A stretch of 64,000 nt of DNA from Plantago ovata (lineage: Eukaryota; Streptophyta; Magnoliopsida; Lamiales; Plantaginaceae): contig CM051458.1 of assembly GCA_028274465.1 (NCBI GenBank), positions 18,181,566 through 18,245,565 on the forward strand, given 5' to 3'. Both the position numbers and the translations under genes were made by a program. The first letter of the stretch is position 1; each line of letters opens with the position of its first letter. The notes under the pieces are model-generated. The model saw nothing but the letters and a program-made list of their open reading frames with translations. It did not search any database and had not been told where the DNA came from. This document shows, piece by piece, positions 1-11,320 of the stretch.

Positions 1-2070
1 CGTAATGAAGCATGCTAAGATACGAATGATTGCCCCGTGCCTATGAAACTGAGGACTTACTGCTGTTCCACCATGTTAAGACTTTTCCTCAAAAGAGGTC
101 GAACCAGTACTGGCTCTCATCAAACGAAGGAGGGTTCCTTATAAAAGATAACTCTCCCCTATTCTACCCATCTCTCAAGTAAAGTCTTACGTTATTCACC
201 ACTTCCTGAATGGCAGGACGATGGTGGTCTAAAACAGATGACACTCAAGACAAAAAAGATAAAAAATAGGAAATTACAACACGATTACGAACATTACAAA
301 AAATGGAAAATAAGACTCAACAGTTTGCTAAACTGCTGTTTGGCTTCCTTTTTGGACCCTTCTTTGCTTTTTTTGGGTTTTTTTTTTTTCTTTTTTTTCT
401 TTCCAGATTCTTTTTTTTCTCTTCTTTTTCTCCGGAATTTTTTCTTTCTTTTTTTTCTATTTTTCTAGCCAGCAGTAGCATAACAAAAAGAGAAACAAAG
501 TGACTCACACGACTTCCCCATACCTATTCGAAAGAATAGGTTGGAGTACAAAATTTTACGGAAAATGAAAAATAAACTCACGATACGAAAATGAAAAACA
601 GAGACAAGTCTATGACGGTTTAACCCCCTCCCCAAACATATTCTAATAGGTTATAAACAAAGGATCACACAACCTCACACTACCTCCTTCCTAGGCATTT
701 AGCAATCTCAAAGCATGGTGAAGACTTGTTGCCTCTTAGGTACATAATTACTCGGGAAACAACCATAAGACCCTAACATGCATCATCCTATTATAAAGGC
801 CTTTGTGAACCGCAGTAGAGAAAACACCACTAAGTGATGTCGAGACTACCAAGCTTAACTAAGTGCAATACATAAATGTGACAAGCCAAGCGAGAAAAAC
901 CTCAAACGAATTCATAGAGATGAAGCATACGATTATTGCCATAGTTAGTTGATCTACCCAATAAAAAAGTTCAAAAAATTCGGCAATAAACTCCATATAA
1001 AACATGCAAGACTATCCTAGGATGAATGTAGTGAATGCAGCCTAAAAAATCTAAGAAAGCAGTAAACATGCAAATGCAAATGCAAACGGATAAAGCATGC
1101 GAGGTACTATACTCATCCCACCAATACCAAGCTCCAAACTAACAACATCAGATCACTTAAATCCCATCCCCCCTCATGAAATTTATGCTAGTCCCTAGCA
1201 GTAAGAAAATGAGAAAATAAGATGTGATACTAGATGTTACCCCATGGTTTCGCCTCGGTCGGCTGAGTATGCTGCTTGTGAGTTGTTGGGCCTGCTCTGA
1301 GAGCTTTATAGAGTGTCATCAGGTCTTCTTGAATGCGTGGTAGTTTCAATCATAGGCCGGACAGGAACAACTCCTCCATTAGTATCATCATTGCCCGTAT
1401 GGCCTTCATTGTCACTACTGTCACGCACATCGTCACTAGTAGAGTTGCAGTATCGAAGGGAATCTTCAAGATTGGCCGCCTCTATTATGGAATCCTCCAT
1501 CCTGAAGCCCTCCAATAGGATGTAAACCGTTGAAGGGGAAAGGGCAGTGGTATCGGGACCTCCCCCTCCAACGTTTTACATCACGAGAAGGTTTCAGTAA
1601 GCTGCTCGATACTCAGAAGTCTTCTAACCATTTTTCCAATGTCGACCACATTCTCTACTGTTGATCCGACCGAGTCTATTATGATGCTCCCTTTAGAGCG
1701 GCAGGCAAGGGGTACCCCTAAGGGCGGGCCGGGCACCCATGTCGTTATGTGTTTGTTTGGAACCAAGCTAGCGCTTCGGAACCTTCGAGCAAATACGAAC
1801 TCAAGATTGAATCGTCGCGGGGCAAGACCTGTCCGGTGCCTTCCAGTTCAACGAGCTTGCAGCCCTTGCGATGGATTGCTGTGAGTAATATGGTTTCTTG
1901 TCCCTTCGGTGGTGGCATGAATAGGCATAGGAGTCCTTACTCCAGGTGTACTCTAGCTCCTCCTCTTGGATAATCCACGACGTTGTTTGCAACCAAACCC
2001 TTAGCTCGAACGCACCAATAAAGAGGTCCTCTCTTTCCATGGTTGTAATCGATCCCCTCCAATATTTCAT
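1..2070 (-). mobile_element. Tat/Athila-like gypsy element, internal 3' fragment (copy E0)
   Basis: This stretch matches 4485-6543 of element E1 almost base for base, in the same minus orientation. It covers the 3' noncoding region (pyrimidine tract at about 340-480, hairpin relic near 630) and the unknown downstream ORF (type B module, about 1240-2070), including an acid-rich C-terminal stretch. Both LTRs, gag and protease are missing: the left part lies outside the window and the right part is cut by the gap. The last 400 bases carry many small length differences from E1, as expected of an unpolished contig end. It may be the same locus as E1 assembled twice. It is a broken fossil with no intact reading frame of useful length. 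Confidence 0.8.
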
Positions 2071-2170
2071 NNNNNNNNNNNNNNNNNNNNNNNNNNNNNN
2101 NNNNNNNNNNNNNNNNNNNNNNNNNNNNNNNNNNNNNNNNNNNNNNNNNNNNNNNNNNNNNNNNNNNNNN
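2071..2170. other. assembly gap (100 N)
   Basis: Exactly 100 N, the usual placeholder for a gap of unknown size. The left flank duplicates part of E1 and the right flank begins mid-LTR. Confidence 0.99.
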
Positions 2171-3148
2171 TGAAGCAATCTAGTGTCCTGTTGCAAGTAT
2201 TAGCACTACGAAGATAATCTAGGTCTGACTAGTCATCACGGGGCTCCGAATGTTACGTAAGTAATTCAACACTACGAAGATAATTGGTCTGATGGTCGCT
2301 AGTGTCCAATTTGCATAATATCAATACAACATACAGAATTTTGGTTACAACTGATCAACGAAATAAAGCAATGACACGGAGTATAATGCGCGATATAGCC
2401 ATTAGCATGATTATATTCCCTCGCTAAGAATTCACATACGACCACTAATGATAGTTTAGCTACTCATATTATCATGCAATCAACAGAAATCATAGAAGAA
2501 AACATATTGAAAGATAAATAAAATAAGTAGAATAAACTGTAAGATACAAAGTTACCGAAGGTTGTCAATCTCCGGATGATTGCGATCCTACGAGCTCCAA
2601 ACTGCTATGAAAAAGTATCCCCTAAGCTATAGAACTCCCAGGACAGGCCCCGGGAAGTTCCTACCTAAAACTATAGAGAGAGGTGTGAAAGTAGGTCTGG
2701 AAAGATATGATTTTCGGAGAGAAAACTGAGCACTATATATAGACCCCGAATTATCACGGGGCAGTTCGCCCCAAGCTCCGGCGGTTCACCCCACTGTAAT
2801 TTCGCGGAATTTCCGCGTTTTCGATGCGGTTTTGGATTTCTTCACCTTTTCGGACTCGGTTTCTGACTTCTAGTGGCCTTCTAACATCCAGATTCGACCC
2901 CTAGAGTCCAAATCCTATCCGGAAACCTTCAGATACTCCAAATAGGCTTCTGGAACACCAATTCCTTGTCAACTTCAATATAATTGCTCAGAAATCTTCG
3001 AATTTCAACCAAAACCTGTAAAATAAAATCTAAAGGGAAACGTGACACTATTCTAATAAAATGTACTAAAATATAGCTAAATTAACATAGAGGATAGCTA
3101 AAATAGGTGAAAAAGACTCGAATGAAAGTGTAAAATACACATTCATCA
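2171..3148 (-). repeat. Tat-like LTR fragment (subfamily B)
   Basis: Minus-orientation LTR, cut at the left by the gap and ending in the family terminus ...CATTCATCA. It is closest to the solo LTR at 11321-12582. It holds the GC-rich palindrome stretch (about 2756-2795) beside a TATATATAG box. It directly abuts a second, truncated LTR at 3149. Confidence 0.8.
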
Positions 3149-4213
3149 ATAATTATGCATAAATTCCTCGGTCTTGCATAGAGATCTTTGAATCAATCTA
3201 GTGTCCTGTTGCAATTATTAAGCACTACGAAGATAATGGGTCTGACAAGTCAATCACTATTGTCCTATTGTGTTCCGTAATTATTCAACACTACGAATAT
3301 AAACTCGCGAATAGGTCGACGAGGGTCCAATTGTGCATAATAATTAATACAACATACAAGAATTTAGGTTGTGCCTGATCAACGAAATAAAGCAATGACA
3401 CGGAGTATAATGCGCGATATAGCCATTAGCATGATTACCTTCCCTTCGCTAAGAATTCACATACTACCACCAACGATAAGTTTAGCTACTCATAATAGGC
3501 ATGCAATCAACAGAAATCATAGAAGAAAACATGTTGAAAGAATATAATAAATAAGTAGAATAAAACTGTAAGATACAAAGTTACCGATGGTTGTCAACTC
3601 CGGATGATTGCGATCCTACGAGCTCCAAACTGCTATAAAAAGTATCCCCTAAGCTACGGACCCCCAGAACAGGCTCTGGGAAGTCCCTACCTAAACCTAC
3701 AGAGAGAGGGGAGAAAGTAGGTCTGGAAAGATATGATTTTCGGAGAAAACTGAGCAACTATATATAGGCTTCGAATTATTGTGGGGCGGTTCGCCCCACA
3801 CACCCGGCGGTTCGCCCGGTGTGGGGCGGTTCGCCCCACCTCTGCGGTGGTTCGCCCGGAGACTTGTTGCGGAATTCTGCGTTTTCGACGCGTTTTTGGA
3901 TTTCTTCCCCTTTTCGGACTCGGATTCTGACTTCTAGTGGTCTTCTAACCTTCAGATTCGGCCCCTAGACTTCAAATCCTATCCGGAAACCTTCAGATAC
4001 TCCAAATAGGACTTCTGGAACACCAATTCCTTGCCATCTTCAATATAATTGCCCGGAAATCTTCGAATTTCAACCAAAACCTGTAAAATAAAATCTAAAG
4101 GGAAACGTGACACTTTCTAATAAAATGCACTAAAATATAACTAAATTAACATAGAGGGATAGCTAAAATAGGTGAAAAAGACTCGAATGAAAGTGTAAAA
4201 TACACATTCATCA
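3149..4213 (-). repeat. E1 3' LTR, partial
   Basis: Matches 10190-11259 of the E1 5' LTR but lacks the first 245 bp seen there. Contains a large GGGGCGGTTCGCCCC-type palindrome array (3783-3865) next to the TATATATAG box and ends in ...CATTCATCA. Confidence 0.88.
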
Positions 4214-4250
4214 AACTCCCCAAACCGAACCTTTGCTTGTCCTCAAGCAA
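4214..4250 (-). promoter_or_regulatory. E1 polypurine tract and adjacent hairpin
   Basis: On the element strand a hairpin TTGCTTGAGGACAAGCAA (7-bp stem, 4-nt loop, 4233-4250) is followed by GGTTCGGTTTGGGGAGTT directly against the LTR. This is the expected place for plus-strand priming. From memory, the same hairpin-plus-tract arrangement is common in plant Tat/Athila-type elements. Confidence 0.75.
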
Positions 4251-5719
4251 CTAAGCTAGACTCTAATGCAAAAAACATGCAAGACACAAAATGGAGTCTC
4301 ATGCCAAATAAATGAACTAATCTACTGAATCTATCAAATAACATATGAACAAAAACCATATAAATCAAAGCATGAATATAGGTTGAAGAATACCTCGATT
4401 GACTTATACACATCCACATAAGCACTTATGTCTAGACAAGATAGTCTCTCGTAACATTCTCTACCTGGACCTAGTCAGTGACGACGTAATGAAGCATGCT
4501 AAGATACGAATGATTGCCCCGTGCCTATGAAACTGAGGACTTACTGCTGTTCCACCATGTTAAGACTTTTCCTCAAAAGAGGTCGAACCAGTACTGGCTC
4601 TCATCAAACGAAGGAGGGTTCCTTATAAAAGATAACTCTCCCCTATTCTACCCATCTCTCAAGTAAAGTCTTACGCTATTCACCACTTCCTGAATGGCAG
4701 GACGAGGGTGGTCTAAAACAGATGACACTCAAGACAAAAAGATAAAAAATAGGAAATTACAACACGATTACGAACATTACAAAAAATGGAAATAAGACTC
4801 AACAGTTTGCTAAACTGCTGTTTGGCTTCCTTTTTTGGACCCTTCTTTGCTTTTTTGGGTTTTTTTTTTTCTTTTTTTTCTTTCCAGATTCTTTTTTTTC
4901 TCTTCTTTTTCTCCGGAATTTTTTCTTTCTTTTTTTCTATTTTTCTAGCCAGCAGTAGCATAACAAAAAGAGAAACAAAGTGACTCACACGACTTCCCCA
5001 TACCTATTCGAAAGAATAGGTTGGAGTACAAAATTTACGGAAAATGAAAAATAAACTCACGATACGAAAATGAAAAACAGAGACAAGTCTATGACGGTTT
5101 AACCCCCTCCCCAAACCTATTCGAGAATAGGTTATAAACAAAGGATCACACAACCTCACACTACCTCCTTCCTAGGCATTTAGCAATCTCAAAGCATGGT
5201 GAAGACTTGTTGCCTCTTAGGTACATAATTACTCGGGAAACAACCATAAGACCCTAACATGCATCATCCTATTATAAAGGCCTTCGTGAACCGCAGTAGA
5301 GAAAACACCACTAAGTGATGTCGAGACTACCAAGCTTAACTAAGTGCAATACATAAATGTGACAAGCCAAGCGAGAAAAACCTCAAACGAATTCATAGAG
5401 ATGAAGCATACGATTAATGGCATAGTTAGTTGATCTACCCAATAAAAAAGTTCAAAAAATTCGGCAATAAACTCCATATAAAACATGCAAGACTATCCTA
5501 GGATGAATGTAGTGAATGCAGCCTAAAAAATCTAAGAAAGCAGTAAACATGCAAATGCAAATGCAAACGGATAAAGCATGCGAGGTACTATACTCATCCC
5601 ACCAATACCAAGCTCCAAACTAACAACATCAGATCACTTAAATCCCATCCCCCCTCATGAAATTTATGCTAGTCCCTAGCAGTAAGAAAATGAGGAAATA
5701 AGATGTGATACTAGATGTT
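4251..5719 (-). other. E1 3' noncoding region with pyrimidine tract
   Basis: About 1.5 kb without a credible gene. It holds a C/T-rich run of about 150 bp (4800-4950; A/G-rich on the element strand), two hairpins (5002-5133) and long AT-rich stretches conserved in E0, E3, E4 and E6. A lysine-rich frame on the element strand (4713-4988) recurs in several copies but can be explained by the purine tract alone. Confidence 0.7.
5002..5133 (-). promoter_or_regulatory. paired CCTATTC/GAATAGG hairpins of E1
   Basis: Two inverted repeats with the same stem, CCTATTC...GAATAGG, lie about 110 bp apart (5002-5021 and 5114-5133). On the element strand each is followed by a TTTGGGGA purine run. The same pair occurs in E3, E4 and E6 with different loops. 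A role in packaging, dimerisation or priming is inference. Confidence 0.6.
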
Positions 5720-6583
5720 ACCCCATGGTTTGGCCTCGGTCGGCTGAGTATGCTGCTTGTGAGTTGTTGGGCCTGCTCTGAGAGCTTTATAGAGTGTCAT
5801 CAGGTCTTCTTGAATGCGTGGTAGTTTCAATCATAGGCCGGACAGGAACAACTCCTCCATTAGTATCATCATTGCCCGTATGGCCTTCATTGTCACTACT
5901 GTCACGCACATCGTCACTAGTAGAGTTGCAGTATCGAAGGGAATCTTCAAGATTGGCCGCCTCTATTATGGAATCCTCCATCCTGAAGCCCTCCAATAGG
6001 ATGTAAACCGTTGAAGGGGAAAGGGCAGTGGTATCAGGACCTCCCCCTCCAACGTTTTACATCACGAGAAGGTTTCAGTAAGCTGCTCGGATACTCAGAA
6101 GTCTTCTACCATTTTTTCCAATGTCGACCACATTCTCTACTGTTGATCCGACCGATGTCTATATGATGCTCCCTTTAGAGGCAGGCAAGGGGTACCCCTA
6201 AGAGCGGCCGGGAACCCATGTCGTTATGTTTTGGAACCAAGCTAGCGCTTCGGAACCTTCGAGCAACTGCGGACTCAAGATTGAATCCGTCGCGGCAAGA
6301 CTGTCCCGGTGCCTTCCAGTTCACACGAGCTTTGCAGCCCTTGCGATGGATTGCTGATGTAATAATGGTTTCTGTCCCTTCGGTGGTGCATGAATAGGCA
6401 TAGGAGTCCTTACTCCAGGTGTACTCTAGCTCCTCCTCTTGGATAATCCACGACGTTGTTGCAAAACCCCTTGGCTCGAACGCACATCTAACGAGGTCAC
6501 TCTTCTTGACATGGTTGTAATCGATCCCCCTCCAATATTTCATAGAAATCATACGGGAATGCTCCTTTCCCATGGCATGGCTC
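5720..6583 (-). pseudogene. unknown ORF2, type B module, of E1
   Basis: A coding-like segment downstream of gag-pro in the position where some plant gypsy elements carry an extra or env-like gene. The first part contains KYWRGIDYNHVKKSDLV and EEELEYTWSKDSYAYSCTTE. The last part is acidic and Ser/Asp-rich (SDDVRDSSDNEGHTGND, near 5787-5996). I recognise no family. No signal peptide or membrane segment is evident. It is clearly related to the ORF at 58931-59730 in E6 and unrelated to the ORF2 of E3, although leader, intron and 3' boundary are shared with E3. Reading frames are interrupted. It could be a reduced plant-transposon-protein relative, but nothing in the sequence proves this. Confidence 0.5.
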
Positions 6584-7122
6584 CTACAAACAACAGTTAG
6601 TACCTCACAAGACACAAAACTGACTCATGCATATGCTAGCGTAAGAGCAAAACACACAAGTGATACGATCAACAATCGAGCTCCCCAAACCTTTAATGTC
6701 TAGCCTAGCTTCCACAACATGCAACATACCAATGTAACTACTACATTAATACACACATCATTCTCATGCTAGACAACCAATACCCTAGATAACTAGGCTC
6801 AATTCATACCATAGTAGCGAAAAATTCGATCATCATAAATCCTCATACTCAATAATTAAGCATTCTAGCGTCAAATCCACCAATATTACATCAATAAACA
6901 CAATCATATGCAAGAAATCTAAGATAAAGTCATATTGCATAACAAGATATATCATCTAGTAGCAAAATTCTCAATCAACAATCCAAGCATAATTGAGCAT
7001 GCAATTGATAGTAAATAAGACTTCTAATCACACAAACAACATACCCATGCATCAAACAAGCATAATTGAAGCTCAAATTAGAAAACCCCCAAATTCGAAA
7101 ATTAGGGTTCTTAGAATGATAC
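6584..7122 (-). other. leader intron before ORF2 of E1
   Basis: On the element strand an AG|GTAT donor at 7122 and a TTTGTAG acceptor at 6584 bound a 539-nt AT-rich intron just before ORF2. E3 (two copies, 535 nt each) and E6 (542 nt) have the same intron at the same place. The splice call rests on site sequence and conservation only. Confidence 0.6.
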
Positions 7123-7357
7123 CTCAGATCTGAAAATCTAATGCATTAGACGAAATCTGTTCGGATGAAAGATAGATCATGTAATAGGCTTCGATTTAAG
7201 CTAAAGAACACTAAATTTGGTCAAGAAACGAAGAAGTTATGAAGATTTGAAGTTGAAATCGCGATTTTCGGTTTATTTGGGAGGAGGAATGATGAAATAT
7301 GAAGAAAATGAGGTAAAGGGGAAGAAATCCGCGTTTTTAAGTTTCTGTAGCCGTGGG

Positions 7358-7395
7358 GCGGTTCGCCCCATGTGGCGGTTCGCCCGTGCTCCCGA
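7358..7395 (-). promoter_or_regulatory. internal GC palindrome array of E1
   Basis: Contains GGGGCGGTTCGCCCC and a second partial copy in otherwise AT-rich DNA, upstream of the ORF2 leader. The same palindrome lies just upstream of the TATA box in the LTRs, so it may mark a second promoter. Function is inferred. Confidence 0.5.
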
Positions 7396-7585
7396 TGCGG
7401 GGAGACGGCTTCCGTCGTCAGAAAATGCGGTTTTAATCCCCGAAACCAATTTTTTCAAAAAACCACTCGAAAAATATCACTCAAACATAAGCATATACGA
7501 CACAGACATGAACAAATTCGCATACGAGAAGCAAATAGTTCAAGAATGAATGCATGCAGAAAAGCAGTAAAGAAAGCGATAAAAT

Positions 7586-7603
7586 TCCGGGTTGCCTCCC
7601 GGA
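7586..7603 (-). other. post-gag-pro hairpin of E1
   Basis: Inverted repeat TCCGGGAGGCAACCCGGA on the element strand, about 45 bp after the gag-pro stop. It is conserved in E3 (twice), E4 and E6. Similar GGGAGGCAACCC hairpins occur in other plant gypsy elements as far as I recall. Confidence 0.6.
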
Positions 7604-7646
7604 TAGCGCCATTGTTTAAAGTCTTTGACTCGACTCCTGTCTGCGC

Positions 7647-9800
7647 CTATCTCTTCTTTTTGCGGGTACTAGGCTTCCCCTTCATTGATCTCCTCTCCAT
7701 GCCACTAACCTGTGAATAAGAAAGAATATAGGCTGCAAGACCACAGTAGTGAGTAGTGAAAGAAATATCGGGCGGATCAGGTGGATCAGATATGGCGTGC
7801 AATACGTGTTGCTTGCCATCCATTTCAATAGTGCAAGTTCTTTGGTAGATGTCCATCACGGAGCGTAGTTTAGTCAAGAACGTTCGCCCTAAGAGTATGA
7901 CATCCCCCGTTCCAGGTGCAGACGCCGGCATAACTACAAAATTGGTGTAAACAGATGCTTCACCAATCCTGACCAACACATTTTTCACAACTCCTTCGGT
8001 CTCATAAATGATCCATCTGCCAGTTGCACAATAGCCCTTTCCTCAGATAGTTTTCCAAGGTTACTCTTTTCAAACACATTCAAAGGAATTATGTTTGAGT
8101 AGGATCCCGTGTCTAATGTGGCACGACATCTTCAAGCTCACCAATCCCTACCTTAACATCGAAACTTTTAGGGAGTGGTTCGGGATCCTCTTGCTCCTCA
8201 TCACTTACGTCAGAACCAAGGTCCTCCTCTTCTTCCTTAACCTGTAGGAGTTCTTCCTTCTTGCAGCACTGGCACTTAACAACCTTCTTGATGGTGATTT
8301 CGTCAGGTAGATCACCAGCCAATGTAATGGCATTTGACTTCACAGTGTCGCTAGGCAGTTTGCCTTGTTCCCTGCTTGCTCCTCGGTCGATCAACTCTTG
8401 CATCTTCTGATGGGCAAGTCTAGTGCTCTCCTCCAACCTATCAAGCCTTGCCCTAGTCTTCTCGGAATCTTCTTCATAACGTTTGAGAAAACTTTGTGTG
8501 TGATCGACCATTTTTTGCAAGTTCTCCATCAGTTGAGCCGACTTCGACTTCGGTGGCTCTTTCGGAGCGGGGTTTTCGCAGTGATCATTACCATAGTTCA
8601 GCCTACTACGGTCTTGGTTAGGTCCATAAGTTTGGTTAGCCAGTGCATATCCTTGATTGTTTCGGAATCCTCTTCTCCAAAATCCACCTCGAGGGTTCCT
8701 ACCGTCTTGTCCGTAGCTAACTTCTTGAGTACCAAACTCCGTAGCAAAGGCTTCTTCTTCGCCTCCTCGAGCCCAGTTGCCATCATCATACGCAAGCTCC
8801 GATCTACACATATGAGCTCCATGTCCATAGTTCTGCATATTCGGCATACTTCGTTCGAAACAGTTGTTCCGGTGGTGCTCTTGAGGACTTGCTTCAATTC
8901 GTTGGTAAAGCACTCGAATTGATCCCCATTCCCCCTATACATAGGGGCTTCTTGAGTCGGTGGAGCTTCAGGTCCACGCCTCCTAACCATTGCTCTTGGG
9001 TCCTTGAACTGCGAACCCTTAGCAAGCCTTTCGAAAACTGCCCAGACGGCTTCTGCGGTTTCCTCCCAAATATTGCCTCGGCATTCGAAATCCACCACTT
9101 GTTGGTTCTCGAAGGTTAGTCCATTGTAGAACTGTTGGACTAGGTCAGAAAGTTCAAAACCATGGTGAGGGCACTTATTCGTGAGATCTTGAAATCTCTC
9201 AAACGCGGTGTAGAAGGTCTCATCATAGTCCTGCTTGAATCCAGTGATCTGCGCCTTTACGCGGTAGTCAAGGTGTGGGGGAAGTATTTCTCCATAAAAG
9301 CTGAAAAAACCTTCTCCCAAGTGTCCAGCGAGCCTGCTGGTAGAGAACTCAACCATGACTTGGCTCTATCACCAAGTCCCATAGCAAAAACCTTCATCCT
9401 CAACTCATCCGTTGTTATGTCAGCTCCGGGTCGTGGGAGTTGGTTGACGAAATCATCGACATCGTGAAAGTACCCCATCACATCTTCCCTTGATAAGCCA
9501 TAGAACCTCGGAAGTTGTTGGAATGCGTGGTTCTTGATTTCAGATCTCGAGTTGCAGACGAAAGAACAATCGCCGGTCCCCTCATACGATCCTTGGTGGG
9601 TTGAACCCATGCTTTCAGTGGTCTAGCTTCTGCCATTCCGTCGATTACCTTGAAAAGACTGTGTAGAGATTCAGAGAAATCGGTATCCTCTATTTCCTCT
9701 AGCGCGCGCCTTTCGAGTAGTTGCCTTCTTTGGTGGTAGACTCTGTCGATCTCAGCAATGAATCAGCAAGCGGTGTTCCTGCAGAACGTGTATGCGGCAT
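7647..9800 (-). pseudogene. gag-protease region of E1
   Basis: The start fits ATG at 9800, opening MPHTRS as in E3 and E6. A Retrotrans_gag-type core follows (EKVFSAFMEKYFPHTL, FKQDYDETFYTAFERFQDL), then a CCHC-type zinc-knuckle region, a charged linker (FLKRYEEDSEKTRARLDRLE) likely to form a coiled coil, and an aspartic protease region near the C-terminus; intact relatives show DTGSYSNVLP there. It ends in a Lys/Arg-rich tail. Gag would build the particle and the protease would cut it. No polymerase domains follow. The frame is broken in about three places, so this copy is a fossil. Confidence 0.8.
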
Positions 9801-9923
9801 ACACTATCTGTAACAGACTAGGAAAGCAGTATCAAAGAGAGATTAAAAAGGAAAACTAAAACTAATAGAATTAGGAATTGAAAGCTGAAAATATAAACAA
9901 ATTAAACAGAAAAAAGAGTATAG

Positions 9924-9941
9924 TCCCCGACAACGGCGCCA
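9924..9941 (-). promoter_or_regulatory. primer binding site of E1 (tRNA-Asp type)
   Basis: Element-strand TGGCGCCGTTGTCGGGGA, 3 bp inside the 5' LTR, differs by one base from the complement of the plant tRNA-Asp 3' end. Such primer sites are typical of Tat/Athila elements. Confidence 0.85.
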
Positions 9942-9944
9942 ATT

Positions 9945-11259
9945 TGATAAACGCGGATTTGTCGGTTCCGGATTCAGCAAATAATATTTGTATTTAGCCA
10001 AAGGCAATCCACAACTACAACGAAAACCGTAGTGTAGCAGTAGAATGACTCGAATGTCGTTCTCTCAGGACTATAACTAGCTTTATCAAATCTAATTTGT
10101 AATATAAAAACAGCAAACAGATAGCAAAGGGTGTTCTAGCAGATAATGGAGATTGTTGATAGTATGATCCTTCTTAGCATAACGGGTCGATAATCATGCA
10201 TAAATTCCTCGGTCTTGCATAGAGATCTTTGAATCAATCTAGTGTGCTGTTGCAATTATTAAGCACTACGAAGATAATGGGTCTGACAAGTCAATCACTA
10301 TTGTCCTATTGTGTTCCGTAATTATTCAACACTACGAATATAAACTCGCGAATAGGTCGACGAGGGTCCAATTGTGCGTAATAATTAATACAACATACGA
10401 GAATTTAGGTTGTGTCTGATCAACGAAATAAAGCAATGACACGGAGTATAATGCGCGATATAGCCATTAGCATGATTACCTTCCCTTCGCTAAGAATTCA
10501 CATACTACCACCAACGATAAGTTTAGCCTACTCATAATAGGCATGCAATCAACAGAAATCATAGAAGAAAACATGTTGAAAGAATATAATAAAATAAGTA
10601 GAATAAAACTATAAGATACAAAGTTACCGAAGGTTGTCAATCTCCGGATGATTGCGATCCTACGAGCTCCAAACTGCTATGAAAAAGTATCCCCTAAGCT
10701 ACGGACCTCCAGAACAGGCTTTGGGAAGTCCCTACCTGAAACTACGGAGAAAGGTGAGAAAGTAGGTCTGGAAAGATATGATTTTCGGAGAAAACTGAGC
10801 AACTATATATAGGCTTCGAATTATTGTGGGGCGGTTCGCCCCACACACCCGGCGGTTCACCCGGTGTGGGGCGGTTCGCCCCACCTCTACGGCGGTTCGC
10901 CCGGAGACTTTTTCGCGGAATTCCGCATTTTCGACGCGTTTTTGGATTTCTTCCCCTTTTCGGACTCGGTTTCTGACTTCTATTGGCCTTCTAACCTCCA
11001 GATTCGGCCCCTAGACTTCAAATCCTATCCGGAATCCTTCAGATACTCCAAATAGGCTTCTGGAACACCAATTCCTTGTCAACTTCAATATAATTGCCCG
11101 GAAATCTTCGAATTTTCAACCAAAACCTGTAAAATAAAATCTAAAGGGAAACGTGACACTATTCTAATAAAATGCAATAAAATATAGCTAAATTAACATA
11201 GAGGATACCTAGAATAGGTGAAAAAGACTCGAATGAAAGTGTAAAATACACATTCATCA
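9945..11259 (-). repeat. E1 5' LTR
   Basis: 1315 bp; on the element strand it runs TGATGAATG...TTTATCA. It contains a GC palindrome array (10826-10905) just upstream of a TATATATAG box, which should drive transcription of the element. Confidence 0.88.
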
Positions 11260-11320
11260 GCCTACTGAGTGGATGCCGAGTCCCCTTCATGATGCTTGGG
11301 AGTCCTACTGGCGTGACCAC

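Larger units (their letters stand above)
3149..11259 (-). mobile_element. Tat/Athila-like non-autonomous gypsy element E1
   Basis: An LTR element about 8.1 kb long on the minus strand. In element order it has a 5' LTR (9945-11259), a tRNA-Asp-type primer site, gag plus aspartic protease (7647-9800), a post-gag hairpin, a GC palindrome array, a leader with an intron, an unknown ORF2 of type B, a long 3' noncoding region with paired hairpins, a polypurine tract and a 3' LTR lacking about 245 bp of its outer-left part. No reverse transcriptase, RNase H or integrase is present, so it would need a helper element. The two LTRs differ at roughly 2% in the stretch I compared, suggesting insertion about a million years ago. 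Its reading frames are broken at several points. The right flank (GCCTA...) belongs to the CACTA element, so E1 probably inserted there; no target-site duplication can be checked because the left end is lost. Confidence 0.85.

Noticed and set aside
317-508. Phe-rich and Lys-rich frames in the pyrimidine tracts as membrane or nuclear proteins
   Set aside because: The C/T- or A/G-rich composition alone opens all frames there; no independent evidence of a host gene.
1306-1525. Overlapping small ORFs on both strands
   Set aside because: Only the minus-strand frame matches the ORF2 module of E1 and E6; the plus-strand frames are shadows.
9924-9941. tRNA gene at the primer sites
   Set aside because: Only the 18-base 3' complement is present, with no cloverleaf around it.
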